Assembly (NCBI GenBank): GCA_964573255.1
Contig: CAZNJB010000037.1
Span: 1 to 33,317 of the forward strand
Source of the DNA: CAYNUJ01 sp964573255
GTDB taxonomy: Bacteria > Bacteroidota > Ignavibacteria > Ignavibacteriales > Melioribacteraceae
Direction: 5' to 3'
Length of the DNA stretch: 33,317 nt
In this document: piece by piece, positions 24,716 through 33,000 of the stretch
Numbering within the stretch: the first letter of the stretch is position 1
How the letters are laid out: each line of letters starts with the position of its first letter
Notes under the pieces: generated by a model
Told to the model about the DNA's origin: nothing
What the model saw: the letters and a program-made list of their open reading frames with translations, nothing else
The model's database searches: none
Program-made: the position numbers and the translations under genes

Positions 24716-27274
24716 ATGGATATATTAGAATTAAAAAAATCTCTGCAATCCGAACGGGATAAGCTATTCAAGAAAAAAGCTTTTTTAAATAACGGCTTTA
24801 ATTTTTGTGTTAGCTTAAGTCTCCTTATTGAAGAATATATTATTAAAATTCTCAATGGCAAAAAGTTTAAATTTTCCATACTTGCTTCGGGTGGGTTTAG
24901 CAGAAGAGAACTTTCACCGTATTCCGATATAGATGTAATGTTCCTGTTACCAGAGGGAGACGATGATTATTCTTCCGAAATAAATCAGATTATCACAAAT
25001 CTTTGGGATTGCGGAATTGAAATCTCACACACAGTTAGAAAAATGTCCGATGCAAAAAAATTTTTGGACGAGGACCTTCATTCATTTACCCAATTTTTTG
25101 AGACCAGATTTTTATTCGGTTCTAAAAAATTATATAATGATTGGAATAAAAATCTCTTCAATCTATTAGACGAAAGTAAAAAAATAAATTTAATGCAGGA
25201 ATACTTTGAGGACTTCAGGAAGCGTCACCTAAAATACGGTGATTCGCCGAAAGTACTCGAGCCTAATATTAAATTTACTGCAGGAGGATTGAGAGATCTC
25301 CAATCCGTTGAATGGATGTATTCGATTAAGAACAACATAAATCTATCGGAAGATCAAGAGTTAACTCAAACTGAGCTTTTCCTAAAGAGAATTAAATCGG
25401 AAAAAATAATTAGCGAACGTGAATACAGAAGAATAAAAAAAAGTTACGAGTGGCTTTTAAGAACCAGAAATTTACTTCATTATGTGAGCGGCAGAAGAAA
25501 CGATAGATTGGAATTTCAGAATCAGGAAAAGATTGCTGAATTGCTGGACTACGACAAGGATAATTGGAAAGAATTTATGTCCCATTATTTCGATGCATCG
25601 AGTTTGGTCCATCGTTTCTCCAAGACTATGATGAAGAAATTTCAAGAAGAAATCACAAAACCCGTATCCGATTATCTTACAATTGAACTCGACGAAGATT
25701 TTCAGTTGAAGGGCGGAAAGATAATTACTCAGAGAAAAAGATTATTGTCACTCTCTTCCATGATGCGTGCTTTTTATTACAGAGGATTACATGCTGCCCG
25801 TTTCGATAGAGACTTGCGTTCATTAATTACAGAAAGTGTAATTGCCTTAGAAGAAAAGGAAGAGCAGGAAAATTATCCTACTGTATTCTTTAGGGAAATA
25901 TTAAACTTACCGGCAAATGTAGGAGATACATTAGCTGCAATGAATGAGTTAGGAGTTCTCGGTATCTTTATGCCGGAATTCCGAGAATTAATTGGGTTCT
26001 ATCAACCGGGAGTTTATCATTGTTATACTGCTGACGAGCATACCTTAATTGCATTAAAAAATTTAGAGGAATTGGCTGAAAGATCCGACCGTATGGGTAC
26101 AATTTATAAAGGTATCAATCGCCGTGATCTTCTTTTCATCTCAGTTCTACTTCACGATATTGCTAAACCCATTTCGGTTAGCGGTCACGAAATCATTGGC
26201 GCCGAAATGGCGAATACAATTTGTACAAGACTTGGTTATTCCAATAAAGAAAAAGAACTTGTTCAATTCTTAGTTCAACATCATTTAACGATGGAGCAAG
26301 TTGCTTTCAGAAGAAATCTCAATGATCCTACTACGCTTAATAACTTTGCTTCGATATTCCCCTCGCACAGGGCATTGAATATGCTTTACTTATTAACTTA
26401 CGCAGACTTATCAGCCGTTAGCCCTGCAATTTGGACTCAATGGAAAAGTGATCTCCTATACGAATTATATTCAAAGACATCTACAATTTTGAAAAACAAA
26501 ATTGATGCTGAGTCGCTGCTGAGCAAGAGTATTGAAGAAACCGCAAACGGGGTAAAATCCTTGGGAGAGACTGTCATTAAAGAGCACATTAAAGCCATTG
26601 ATGATTTGAGCTATTTTAATTTCTTTAGCGAGGAAGAGATTAAAGAACACGCAGAAATAATCGAACGGAAGGAAACTTATTCCGTCATTTTCAAGTCCGA
26701 AAAGAATTTTACTGTAATTACAGTTATCACGAACGATTCACCCTCATTACTTTCCAGACTCTGCGGTGCTTTATCAATAAGTGATCTGGATATTCATGAT
26801 GCAAAAATTTTCACCCGAAATGACGGCATAGTGATAGACACTTTCAACGTAACCGAATTCCGAACTCACAAGGTTGTTAATCCGGAAAAATTCAACGATA
26901 TCAAAGATGCCATAGGAAGAGCCATTACACGTCAGTTGCAGATAATAAAAGAATTCAAAGAAGTTCGCAGCCGCTGGAGGTTACTGGAAAACAAATTATT
27001 TAAGAGAAATACAAAAGTTAAAGTTAAATTTGAAGAACATAATCGTTTTACAATTATCGATATTTTTTCTCCGGATAGACTTGGGTTGCTTTATACGGTA
27101 ACAAAAACATTAAATGAATTGGATTTAAATATTGTATTTGCAAAAATCTCCACACAAGGAGATAATGTAGTGGATTCTTTCTATCTGCTTACACGCGAAG
27201 GAAAAAAAGTAGATAAAGAGAATTACGAATTGGTAAGAGTAACAATCACAAATGCTATTGAAGAAATTCTATGA
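24716..27274 (+). CDS. glnD: [protein-PII] uridylyltransferase GlnD
   Basis: An 852-residue bifunctional sensor of glutamine that adds and removes UMP on PII proteins. Domain order is complete: a nucleotidyltransferase with GGFSRRELSPYSDID at 59-73 (metal ligands D71, D73), a helical linker, an HD hydrolase domain with H442, H480-D481 and H491, and two ACT domains at about 685-760 and 785-852. The start is the ATG at 24716. No ribosome-binding site precedes it and the terminator U-tract ends at the start codon; an in-frame TTG at 24686 sits inside the terminator stem and is unlikely. No PII or glutamine synthetase gene is in the window. murI follows closely. Confidence 0.94.
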   Translation: MDILELKKSLQSERDKLFKKKAFLNNGFNFCVSLSLLIEEYIIKILNGKKFKFSILASGGFSRRELSPYSDIDVMFLLPEGDDDYSSEINQIITNLWDCGIEISHTVRKMSDAKKFLDEDLHSFTQFFETRFLFGSKKLYNDWNKNLFNLLDESKKINLMQEYFEDFRKRHLKYGDSPKVLEPNIKFTAGGLRDLQSVEWMYSIKNNINLSEDQELTQTELFLKRIKSEKIISEREYRRIKKSYEWLLRTRNLLHYVSGRRNDRLEFQNQEKIAELLDYDKDNWKEFMSHYFDASSLVHRFSKTMMKKFQEEITKPVSDYLTIELDEDFQLKGGKIITQRKRLLSLSSMMRAFYYRGLHAARFDRDLRSLITESVIALEEKEEQENYPTVFFREILNLPANVGDTLAAMNELGVLGIFMPEFRELIGFYQPGVYHCYTADEHTLIALKNLEELAERSDRMGTIYKGINRRDLLFISVLLHDIAKPISVSGHEIIGAEMANTICTRLGYSNKEKELVQFLVQHHLTMEQVAFRRNLNDPTTLNNFASIFPSHRALNMLYLLTYADLSAVSPAIWTQWKSDLLYELYSKTSTILKNKIDAESLLSKSIEETANGVKSLGETVIKEHIKAIDDLSYFNFFSEEEIKEHAEIIERKETYSVIFKSEKNFTVITVITNDSPSLLSRLCGALSISDLDIHDAKIFTRNDGIVIDTFNVTEFRTHKVVNPEKFNDIKDAIGRAITRQLQIIKEFKEVRSRWRLLENKLFKRNTKVKVKFEEHNRFTIIDIFSPDRLGLLYTVTKTLNELDLNIVFAKISTQGDNVVDSFYLLTREGKKVDKENYELVRVTITNAIEEIL

Positions 27275-27283
27275 GGAATAAAA

Positions 27284-28105
27284 TTGAACTTTATGACGCG
27301 AGATAGTGCAATAGGAGTTTTCGATTCAGGTATCGGCGGACTAACCGTTGTAAAAAGAATACATGAATTACTGCCAAACGAAAACATAATTTATTTCGGT
27401 GATACCGCACGTGTACCTTACGGTTCAAAATCGAACGACACGGTTATTGAATATTCATTACAGGATGCCGCATTTCTCGTTCGGAAAAATGTTAAACTAA
27501 TTGTGGTTGCTTGCAATACAGCATCTTCTGTAGCCATTGAAGCTCTACAGGCAAAGTTCGATCTTCCCGTTATCGGTATGATTGAACCGGGAGCCAAATT
27601 TGCTATTTCACATAGTTCAAATAATAATATCGGTGTTATCGGTACATATGCAACCGTAAACAATCATGCATACTCAAATAAATTGCTGGAATTTAATGAC
27701 TCACTCAAAGTAACCGAAAAAGCCTGTCCTTTATTTGTTCCGTTAGCTGAAGAAGGTTTAATTAATCATCCGGCAACAAAACTCATCGCGAATGATTATT
27801 TATCACCTCTTAAATCAACTGGTATAGACACTTTAATATTAGGATGTACGCATTATCCTATACTTTCGGAAACTATTCAGGAAGTTGTTGGGGATAATGT
27901 AAAATTGGTTGACTCCGGAATTGCAGCTTCTAAGGAAGTTGAAAATTATCTTCAGGGAAGAGGTATTAGAAATACTTCCAACAATATCGGAAAAATTGAA
28001 TTCTACGTAAGCGACATTCAAACGAAATTTAAAGAAATAGCTTCTCGCTTTTTGGGAAAAGAAATTGCCAAAATCGAAAAAGTAGATATTGAAACAATAA
28101 TCTAA
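27284..28105 (+). CDS. murI: glutamate racemase
   Basis: A 273-residue cofactor-free racemase that makes D-glutamate for peptidoglycan. The catalytic cysteines are C77 (VVACNTAS) and C188 (LILGCTHYP). The N-terminal GVFDSGIGGLTV supplies the D14-S15 pair, and the GDTARVPYG motif follows. A TTG start at 27284 is chosen because GAGGA, overlapping the glnD stop, stands six bases before it. The ATG at 27293 would lie 15 bases from that site and give a protein three residues shorter. It is probably co-transcribed with glnD. The stop is 10 bases from the end of the convergent ATPase gene, with no visible hairpin between. Confidence 0.95.
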   Translation: MNFMTRDSAIGVFDSGIGGLTVVKRIHELLPNENIIYFGDTARVPYGSKSNDTVIEYSLQDAAFLVRKNVKLIVVACNTASSVAIEALQAKFDLPVIGMIEPGAKFAISHSSNNNIGVIGTYATVNNHAYSNKLLEFNDSLKVTEKACPLFVPLAEEGLINHPATKLIANDYLSPLKSTGIDTLILGCTHYPILSETIQEVVGDNVKLVDSGIAASKEVENYLQGRGIRNTSNNIGKIEFYVSDIQTKFKEIASRFLGKEIAKIEKVDIETII

Positions 28106-28115
28106 TAGTTTTTGC

Positions 28116-30818
28116 TCACTCTTTATTCGCCAATAATTTAAATATTTCTATTACAAAAAGAGTGGTTGATGCAAGTACAAAAGAAATTAGCCAATAATTA
28201 ATCGATAGATTACTTGTATGAAACGGCACTTGCAACGGTTCGATTATCACTACTAAAACAGTCATAACCAACGAAATAACCACTCCCATAATAAGAGATT
28301 TATTGGAGGTAAATTTTACTTTAAATGCGGATAAATTAAATGAACGACAATTATAAGCATTAAACAATCGAGCAAAAATAAGAGTAATAAAGAATAAAGT
28401 CATTGATTCACTTTCAGTAAATCCTAACGAAATCGACCAATTAAAAATTCCGAGAGTAATAATCGCAATCCAAAAACCAATTATACCGATAAAAATCATT
28501 GCTTTCTTATTTAAGATTCCTTCTTTTACTGTTCTCGGTTTTCTATCCATCATTCCGGCTTCAGGAGGTTCAACACCAAGAGCTATAGCAATCAGACCAT
28601 CCATAAGAAAATTGATAAATAAAATTTGAACTGCTTCAAGAGGAATTGGCAAAGTCATAAGTAATGCCACAATAAGAGCGAGAACAGCGCCAAAATTACC
28701 GCTCAATAAATAAACTAAATATTTTCGAATATTCTCAAAAATACTTCTTCCCTCTTCAACAGCAGCCACAATAGAAGCAAAATTATCGTCTGTTAAAATC
28801 ATATCCGCAGCTTCGCGGCTTACATCGGTTCCCTTTATACCCATAGCAATACCGATATCGGCTTTTTTAAGAGCGGGAGCATCATTTACTCCGTCGCCGG
28901 TCATAGCAACAATATTGCCCTGCTTCATAAGAGCTGAAACTATTTTCAATTTATGAGCCGGGGAAATACGGGCGTAAACATCTGTATTTTTAACAGACTC
29001 CTCAAATTCTTGCTCGCTTAATTGATCCAATTCCCTACCGGTTAAAGCAGTGCCGTTATGCAAAATTCCAATTTCTTTGGCAACCGCAATAGCTGTTACT
29101 TTGTGATCACCTGTAATCATAATCGGACGGATAGAAGCATGGAAACAAGTTTCTATAGCCTTCTTAGCTTCCGGGCGAGGTGGATCTATCATACCGACTA
29201 TACCGAGAAAGGTCATTTCGTTTTGAGAAGATTCGTCATAATCCTTACTGCCTTTTAATTCTTTATAAGCAATTGCAAGAACACGAAGAGCTTTTGAGCT
29301 TAACTTTTCACCGATTTCAAAAACTTTATTTTTGCCTTCTGCAGTCAATGGTTCTTCTTTGCCTGAAGAAAATATTGTAGTACAATTTTCAATTACTATT
29401 TCCGGAGCACCTTTAGTAAAGGCAAAAGTCCTGCCGTCAATTTTATGAACGGTTGTCATCTTTTTAGTTTCGGAAGAAAAAGGTATCTCGAACAGTCTTG
29501 GGTAAGTAGATCTCGCATCGTTAAAATCGATTCCAGCTTTTTTAGCTGCAACAACTATTGCACCCTCCGTGGGATCTCCTATTATGTTGTATACATCTTC
29601 ATTTTTGCTTAATACAGTATCATTACAAAGTACTCCGGCAATAAAAAGCTTTTGTAATGCTTCTTCATTAACTATATTAATTTCCGTTCCGTTTAATTTT
29701 ATTTTACCTTCAGGATTATAACCCGAGCCTTCAATTTCAAATAATTTACCATCCGTATAAATATTTCTTATCGTCATCTGATCCTGAGTAAGCGTTCCAG
29801 TTTTATCGGTACAGATCACATTTGTTGCACCTAATGTTTCTACAGCCGGAAGTTTTCGGATCAAAGCTTTCCGTTTAACCATTCTTCTAACGCCCAAGGC
29901 AATAGAAATGGTAACAACTGCGGGTAAGGCTTCTGGTATGACTGCTACGGCAATTGCAACACCCCAAACAAACATATTAACAAGCGAATAACCCTCCAGA
30001 ACACCTAGGAAACTCATTAATGCAGCAAGAATAATAGAATAGATTCCTAATTTTTTACCAAGAGAATCCAGATTTTGCTGCAGTGGGGTTCTGCGGGATT
30101 TTGTTTCTTTGAGCATTGTTGCAATTTTACCAAACTCTGTATTCATCCCTGTTGCAGTAACCATAGCTTTACCACGCCCATAGGTTACGGCAGTTCCCAT
30201 AAAAAGCATATTCTTTCTGTCGCCTAACGAAGCATCCGAATCATCAATTGACTTATCCGTTTTTTCAACTGAAAACGACTCTCCTGTTAAAACAGCTTCG
30301 TCAACTTTTAAATTTTTAGCACTTATTATTCTTGCATCGGCAGGAATCTTATCCCCGGTTTGTAAAATAATAATATCTCCCGGGACTATCTCGGAAGCAG
30401 GAATAATTTTCTCTTCCCCGTTTCTTAAAACAGTTGCATTTGGTGCCGCCATCTTCTTTAGAGATTCAATCGCCTTTCCGGCTTGAAACTCTTGAATAAA
30501 CCCAAGCAACCCTGCTAAAATTACAATTATAATTATTGCAATAGCTTCAATCACTTGACCAATAAAAGCACTTACAACTGCAGCAAGAATCAGAATTACA
30601 ATCAAAAGAGAAAGGAATTGTTCTGCCAACAATTTCCACCAAGCAACTCCCTCTTCGGCTATAAGTTCATTTTTACCATGAATTTCCAGACGCAGTTTAG
30701 CCTCATCATCACTTAGCCCATTTGCATTGCTCTCTAATTCGTGAATAGTTTTATCAACGGTAAGATTGTACCATTTTTTGTGATGATCGATTTTTACTTT
30801 GGGACGGCTCTCAGTCAT
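28116..30818 (-). CDS. P-type cation ATPase, Ca2+-type (P2)
   Basis: A 900-residue ion pump with all P-type parts: an N-terminal cation-ATPase domain, actuator TGES at 178-181, phosphorylation site DKTGTLT with D338, nucleotide domain with FTKGAPE, and hinge TGDGVNDAPAL. Ten transmembrane helices are expected. Ion-site residues compared with SERCA: E296 in PEALP, N708, N731 and D735 are kept, but E771 is replaced by A711 and T799 by M734. That matches pumps with a single Ca2+ site, such as plasma-membrane types; Ca2+ export is the best guess, not proven. The ATG has no clear ribosome-binding site. Confidence 0.93.
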   Translation of the reverse strand: MTESRPKVKIDHHKKWYNLTVDKTIHELESNANGLSDDEAKLRLEIHGKNELIAEEGVAWWKLLAEQFLSLLIVILILAAVVSAFIGQVIEAIAIIIIVILAGLLGFIQEFQAGKAIESLKKMAAPNATVLRNGEEKIIPASEIVPGDIIILQTGDKIPADARIISAKNLKVDEAVLTGESFSVEKTDKSIDDSDASLGDRKNMLFMGTAVTYGRGKAMVTATGMNTEFGKIATMLKETKSRRTPLQQNLDSLGKKLGIYSIILAALMSFLGVLEGYSLVNMFVWGVAIAVAVIPEALPAVVTISIALGVRRMVKRKALIRKLPAVETLGATNVICTDKTGTLTQDQMTIRNIYTDGKLFEIEGSGYNPEGKIKLNGTEINIVNEEALQKLFIAGVLCNDTVLSKNEDVYNIIGDPTEGAIVVAAKKAGIDFNDARSTYPRLFEIPFSSETKKMTTVHKIDGRTFAFTKGAPEIVIENCTTIFSSGKEEPLTAEGKNKVFEIGEKLSSKALRVLAIAYKELKGSKDYDESSQNEMTFLGIVGMIDPPRPEAKKAIETCFHASIRPIMITGDHKVTAIAVAKEIGILHNGTALTGRELDQLSEQEFEESVKNTDVYARISPAHKLKIVSALMKQGNIVAMTGDGVNDAPALKKADIGIAMGIKGTDVSREAADMILTDDNFASIVAAVEEGRSIFENIRKYLVYLLSGNFGAVLALIVALLMTLPIPLEAVQILFINFLMDGLIAIALGVEPPEAGMMDRKPRTVKEGILNKKAMIFIGIIGFWIAIITLGIFNWSISLGFTESESMTLFFITLIFARLFNAYNCRSFNLSAFKVKFTSNKSLIMGVVISLVMTVLVVIIEPLQVPFHTSNLSINYWLISFVLASTTLFVIEIFKLLANKE

Positions 30819-30853
30819 GAACAGGTTTAGTTTATTTTAGAAATATTAAATCT

Positions 30854-30882
30854 ATAATAAAATAATTAGAGGATAATTGCAA
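30854..30882 (-). promoter_or_regulatory. possible promoter of the P-type ATPase gene
   Basis: The minus strand has TTGCAA (30882-30877), a 17-base spacer and TATTAT (30859-30854). The spacer is the 3' arm of the terminator hairpin of the small gene upstream, so the two signals overlap. Each hexamer differs from consensus (4/6 and 5/6), so confidence is limited. Confidence 0.35.
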
Positions 30883-30911
30883 TGTTCCCCATCACTCCAA
30901 TTATCCTCTAA
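30866..30911 (-). terminator. inverted repeat, probable terminator after the 72-residue gene
   Basis: A perfect 14-bp inverted repeat (30866-30879 with 30898-30911) around an 18-base loop, followed on the minus strand by the U-rich ATTATTTTATTATAG. The loop is longer than usual for an intrinsic terminator. It lies 10 bases after the small gene's stop. Confidence 0.7.
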
Positions 30912-30921
30912 ACAAAATAGA

Positions 30922-31140
30922 CTAATCTTCTGGATTATAACTTAATTCAACTTTAATGTGGAAATCTGCCCCGCTGAAGAGAGTGTATTTTACTTCGCCG
31001 ATAGTACACATATAATCTTCCCCCACAAGCTCGCTAACAAGTTTTGCGATTCCGTCTTCCAACTCGCCTATACTAATATTTTTTAGTTTATTCTTCAATA
31101 ACTTGTCAACATCTAGAGCTTTGGACTTATTATCTGCCAT
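30922..31140 (-). CDS. 72-residue protein of unknown function
   Basis: A small soluble protein with no signal peptide or membrane segment. The first half is charged and helical (KALDVDKLLKNKLKN, then ELEDGIAKLVSELVG). The second half suggests beta strands (EVKYTLFSG and FHIKVELSY) and ends in acidic residues. I do not recognise the family. The coding case is good: a strong AAGGAG ribosome-binding site before the ATG, and an inverted repeat of terminator type right after the stop. It lies 87 bases after the phosphomutase gene on the same strand and may be read from it. Confidence 0.8.
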   Translation of the reverse strand: MADNKSKALDVDKLLKNKLKNISIGELEDGIAKLVSELVGEDYMCTIGEVKYTLFSGADFHIKVELSYNPED

Positions 31141-31227
31141 GATTTTCTCCTTTATGTTTTCCGCAAATTAGACGAAAAAAAAATATTTTAGTTTTATAAT
31201 ACTAAATTCAATAATAAGAATAAAGTA

Positions 31228-32574
31228 TTAACTGCGGATTAAACCTAGAAGCTCTTCTGTTTTCTGCTTCATTAAATCAATATCTCCGCGTGTTTCAACA
31301 TTTAAGCGAATCAGCGGTTCGGTATTACTTAATCTTACGTTAAAACGCCATTTTTCATATTCTACACTAACACCATCAGTATAGTCGAGTTTTCCATCAT
31401 TATATTTAGCCTTTATCTCTTCCAGTTTCGCTTGCGGGTTTTCCAATTTGGTATTTATTTCACCGGAACATGGGAAAGAAGAAACCATTTCTCCAACAAG
31501 CTCCGACAGAGTTTTACCTTCCTCAGACATTAACTGCATGATAAGCAGGAATGGGATCAATCCGGAATCGGAATAATAATTATCGCGGAAATAATGATGA
31601 GCCGACATTTCACCGCCGTAGATTGCATTCACCTCTCTCATTTTTTCTTTAATGAACGCATGACCGCTCTTCGATTGCACAGCTTGACCACCGGCAGAAT
31701 TCACGACTTCAATTGTATTCCAAATCAGTCTCGGATCGTGAATAATTTTTTCGCCCGGGTGTTTCTTCAAAATTGATTTAGCCAGCAGACCGACAATGTA
31801 ATATCCTTCTATAAAATTTCCTTTTTCATCAAAGAAAAAACAGCGATCGTAATCACCGTCCCAAGCAACACCCAAATCCGCATTATGTTTTTTCATTGCT
31901 TCAATTGTAGGCTGTCTGTTTTCCGGAAGCAAAGGATTTGGAACTCCGTTAGGGAATTCCGGATCGGGTTCATGAAATACCTTGATCATTTCGATAGGCA
32001 ATAACGGTTCCAATTTGTCGAGGGCAGGACCGACACATCCGTTCCCTGCATTCACAACTACTTTTAATGGATTAATTTTATTCGCATCATAAAATTTATT
32101 CAGGCTTGAAATAAAATCGTCCATAATATCAATAGTTTTGCTTTCACCTTCTTTCTCTGCCTTTTCTCCTAACTCATCATTCAATATCATTTGTTCGATC
32201 TGCTTCAAACCGGAATCGTAACCCATTGGGACGGAACCGCGTTTTACAAATTTCAATCCGTTATATTCCGGTGGATTATGCGAAGCAGTAATCATAACCC
32301 CACCGTCAGCATCGAGAAACGGAGTGGCAAAATATATCATTTCAGTACCACATAAACCGAGATCAATAACATCACATCCGCCTTCATTCAAACCTTTAGC
32401 AAGTGCTTGCGCCAATTCCGGTGATGATTTTCTTACATCTCTCCCTATTACTACTTTTTTTGCATTCTGTAATTTTGCAAAAGCCCGTCCAACTTTATAA
32501 GCTAAATCGGTATTCAATTCGGATGGAACCTTTCCTCTAATATCATAAGCTTTAAAACCTGGAATATTCGCCAT
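31228..32574 (-). CDS. phosphomannomutase/phosphoglucomutase
   Basis: A 448-residue alpha-D-phosphohexomutase that interconverts hexose 1- and 6-phosphates for surface sugars. The active-site serine is S98 in TASHNPPEYNG, the metal loop is DGDYDR at 239-244, sugar specificity is set by GGEMSAHH, and the phosphate-binding loop is RLSNTEPLIRL near the C-terminus. The GEMSAHH form is typical of dual PMM/PGM enzymes, but the true substrate needs testing. The start is ATG 32574, with AAGG and GGTG close upstream; a GTG two codons earlier is also in frame. The upstream region holds two tandem copies of GTTACAAA. Confidence 0.93.
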   Translation of the reverse strand: MANIPGFKAYDIRGKVPSELNTDLAYKVGRAFAKLQNAKKVVIGRDVRKSSPELAQALAKGLNEGGCDVIDLGLCGTEMIYFATPFLDADGGVMITASHNPPEYNGLKFVKRGSVPMGYDSGLKQIEQMILNDELGEKAEKEGESKTIDIMDDFISSLNKFYDANKINPLKVVVNAGNGCVGPALDKLEPLLPIEMIKVFHEPDPEFPNGVPNPLLPENRQPTIEAMKKHNADLGVAWDGDYDRCFFFDEKGNFIEGYYIVGLLAKSILKKHPGEKIIHDPRLIWNTIEVVNSAGGQAVQSKSGHAFIKEKMREVNAIYGGEMSAHHYFRDNYYSDSGLIPFLLIMQLMSEEGKTLSELVGEMVSSFPCSGEINTKLENPQAKLEEIKAKYNDGKLDYTDGVSVEYEKWRFNVRLSNTEPLIRLNVETRGDIDLMKQKTEELLGLIRS

Positions 32575-32603
32575 TTTCACCTTCCTTATTTTTTTGTTTA
32601 ATT

Positions 32604-32619
32604 GTTACAAAGTTACAAA
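32604..32619. repeat. tandem 8-bp repeat in the divergent control region
   Basis: GTTACAAA occurs twice back to back (32604-32611 and 32612-32619). The site is 30 bases upstream of the phosphomutase start and about 75 bases before the divergent zinc-ribbon gene. Read on the minus strand it contains TAACTTTG, which fits the Bacteroidota -7 element TAnnTTTG, but no TTG is at the right distance. Confidence 0.45.
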
Positions 32620-32694
32620 TTGGGAATGAATTTTTGCATAGTTTTCAGACTTTAAAAGGATTATTTTTACATTATATTTTTGGGGAGGTTAATC

Positions 32695-33000
32695 ATTACA
32701 AATTCTAATGTTACTTTAAAATTTGCTAAATGCAGTAATATAAAATGTAATTCTATTTTTCTCTTTAATCCTTACAAACATAACTATGAGAGTTGGATCT
32801 TATGCCCCGTTTGCGAGGATAAATTGTTGGACCATCACGTAATACAATGCAATAGCTGTCAAAGCATTGTTAATTTTATGATTACTGATCCATCTGAAAC
32901 AACTATAGTTTTCAGTGTAGAACAATGCTCTTATTGCAACAAACTGGAAACGAATGAAGACAATTACATTCCGCACTTTTTTCTTGAAAATTATATGTAG
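32695..33000 (+). CDS. small cysteine-rich protein, zinc-ribbon-like, probable ATT start
   Basis: About 101 residues carrying several cysteine pairs: CSNIKC, CPVC, CNSC and CSYC. The spacing resembles two stacked zinc-ribbon knuckles. No known family is recognised; binding nucleic acid or protein is possible but unproven. The open frame runs back to TTG 32680, but that codon overlaps the strong ribosome-binding site GGGGAGG (32682-32688). The first codons at a proper distance are ATC (32692) and ATT (32695, spacing six), so a rare ATT start is most likely. There is no in-frame ATG near the beginning. The gene diverges from the phosphomutase gene. Confidence 0.65.
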   Translation: MTNSNVTLKFAKCSNIKCNSIFLFNPYKHNYESWILCPVCEDKLLDHHVIQCNSCQSIVNFMITDPSETTIVFSVEQCSYCNKLETNEDNYIPHFFLENYM

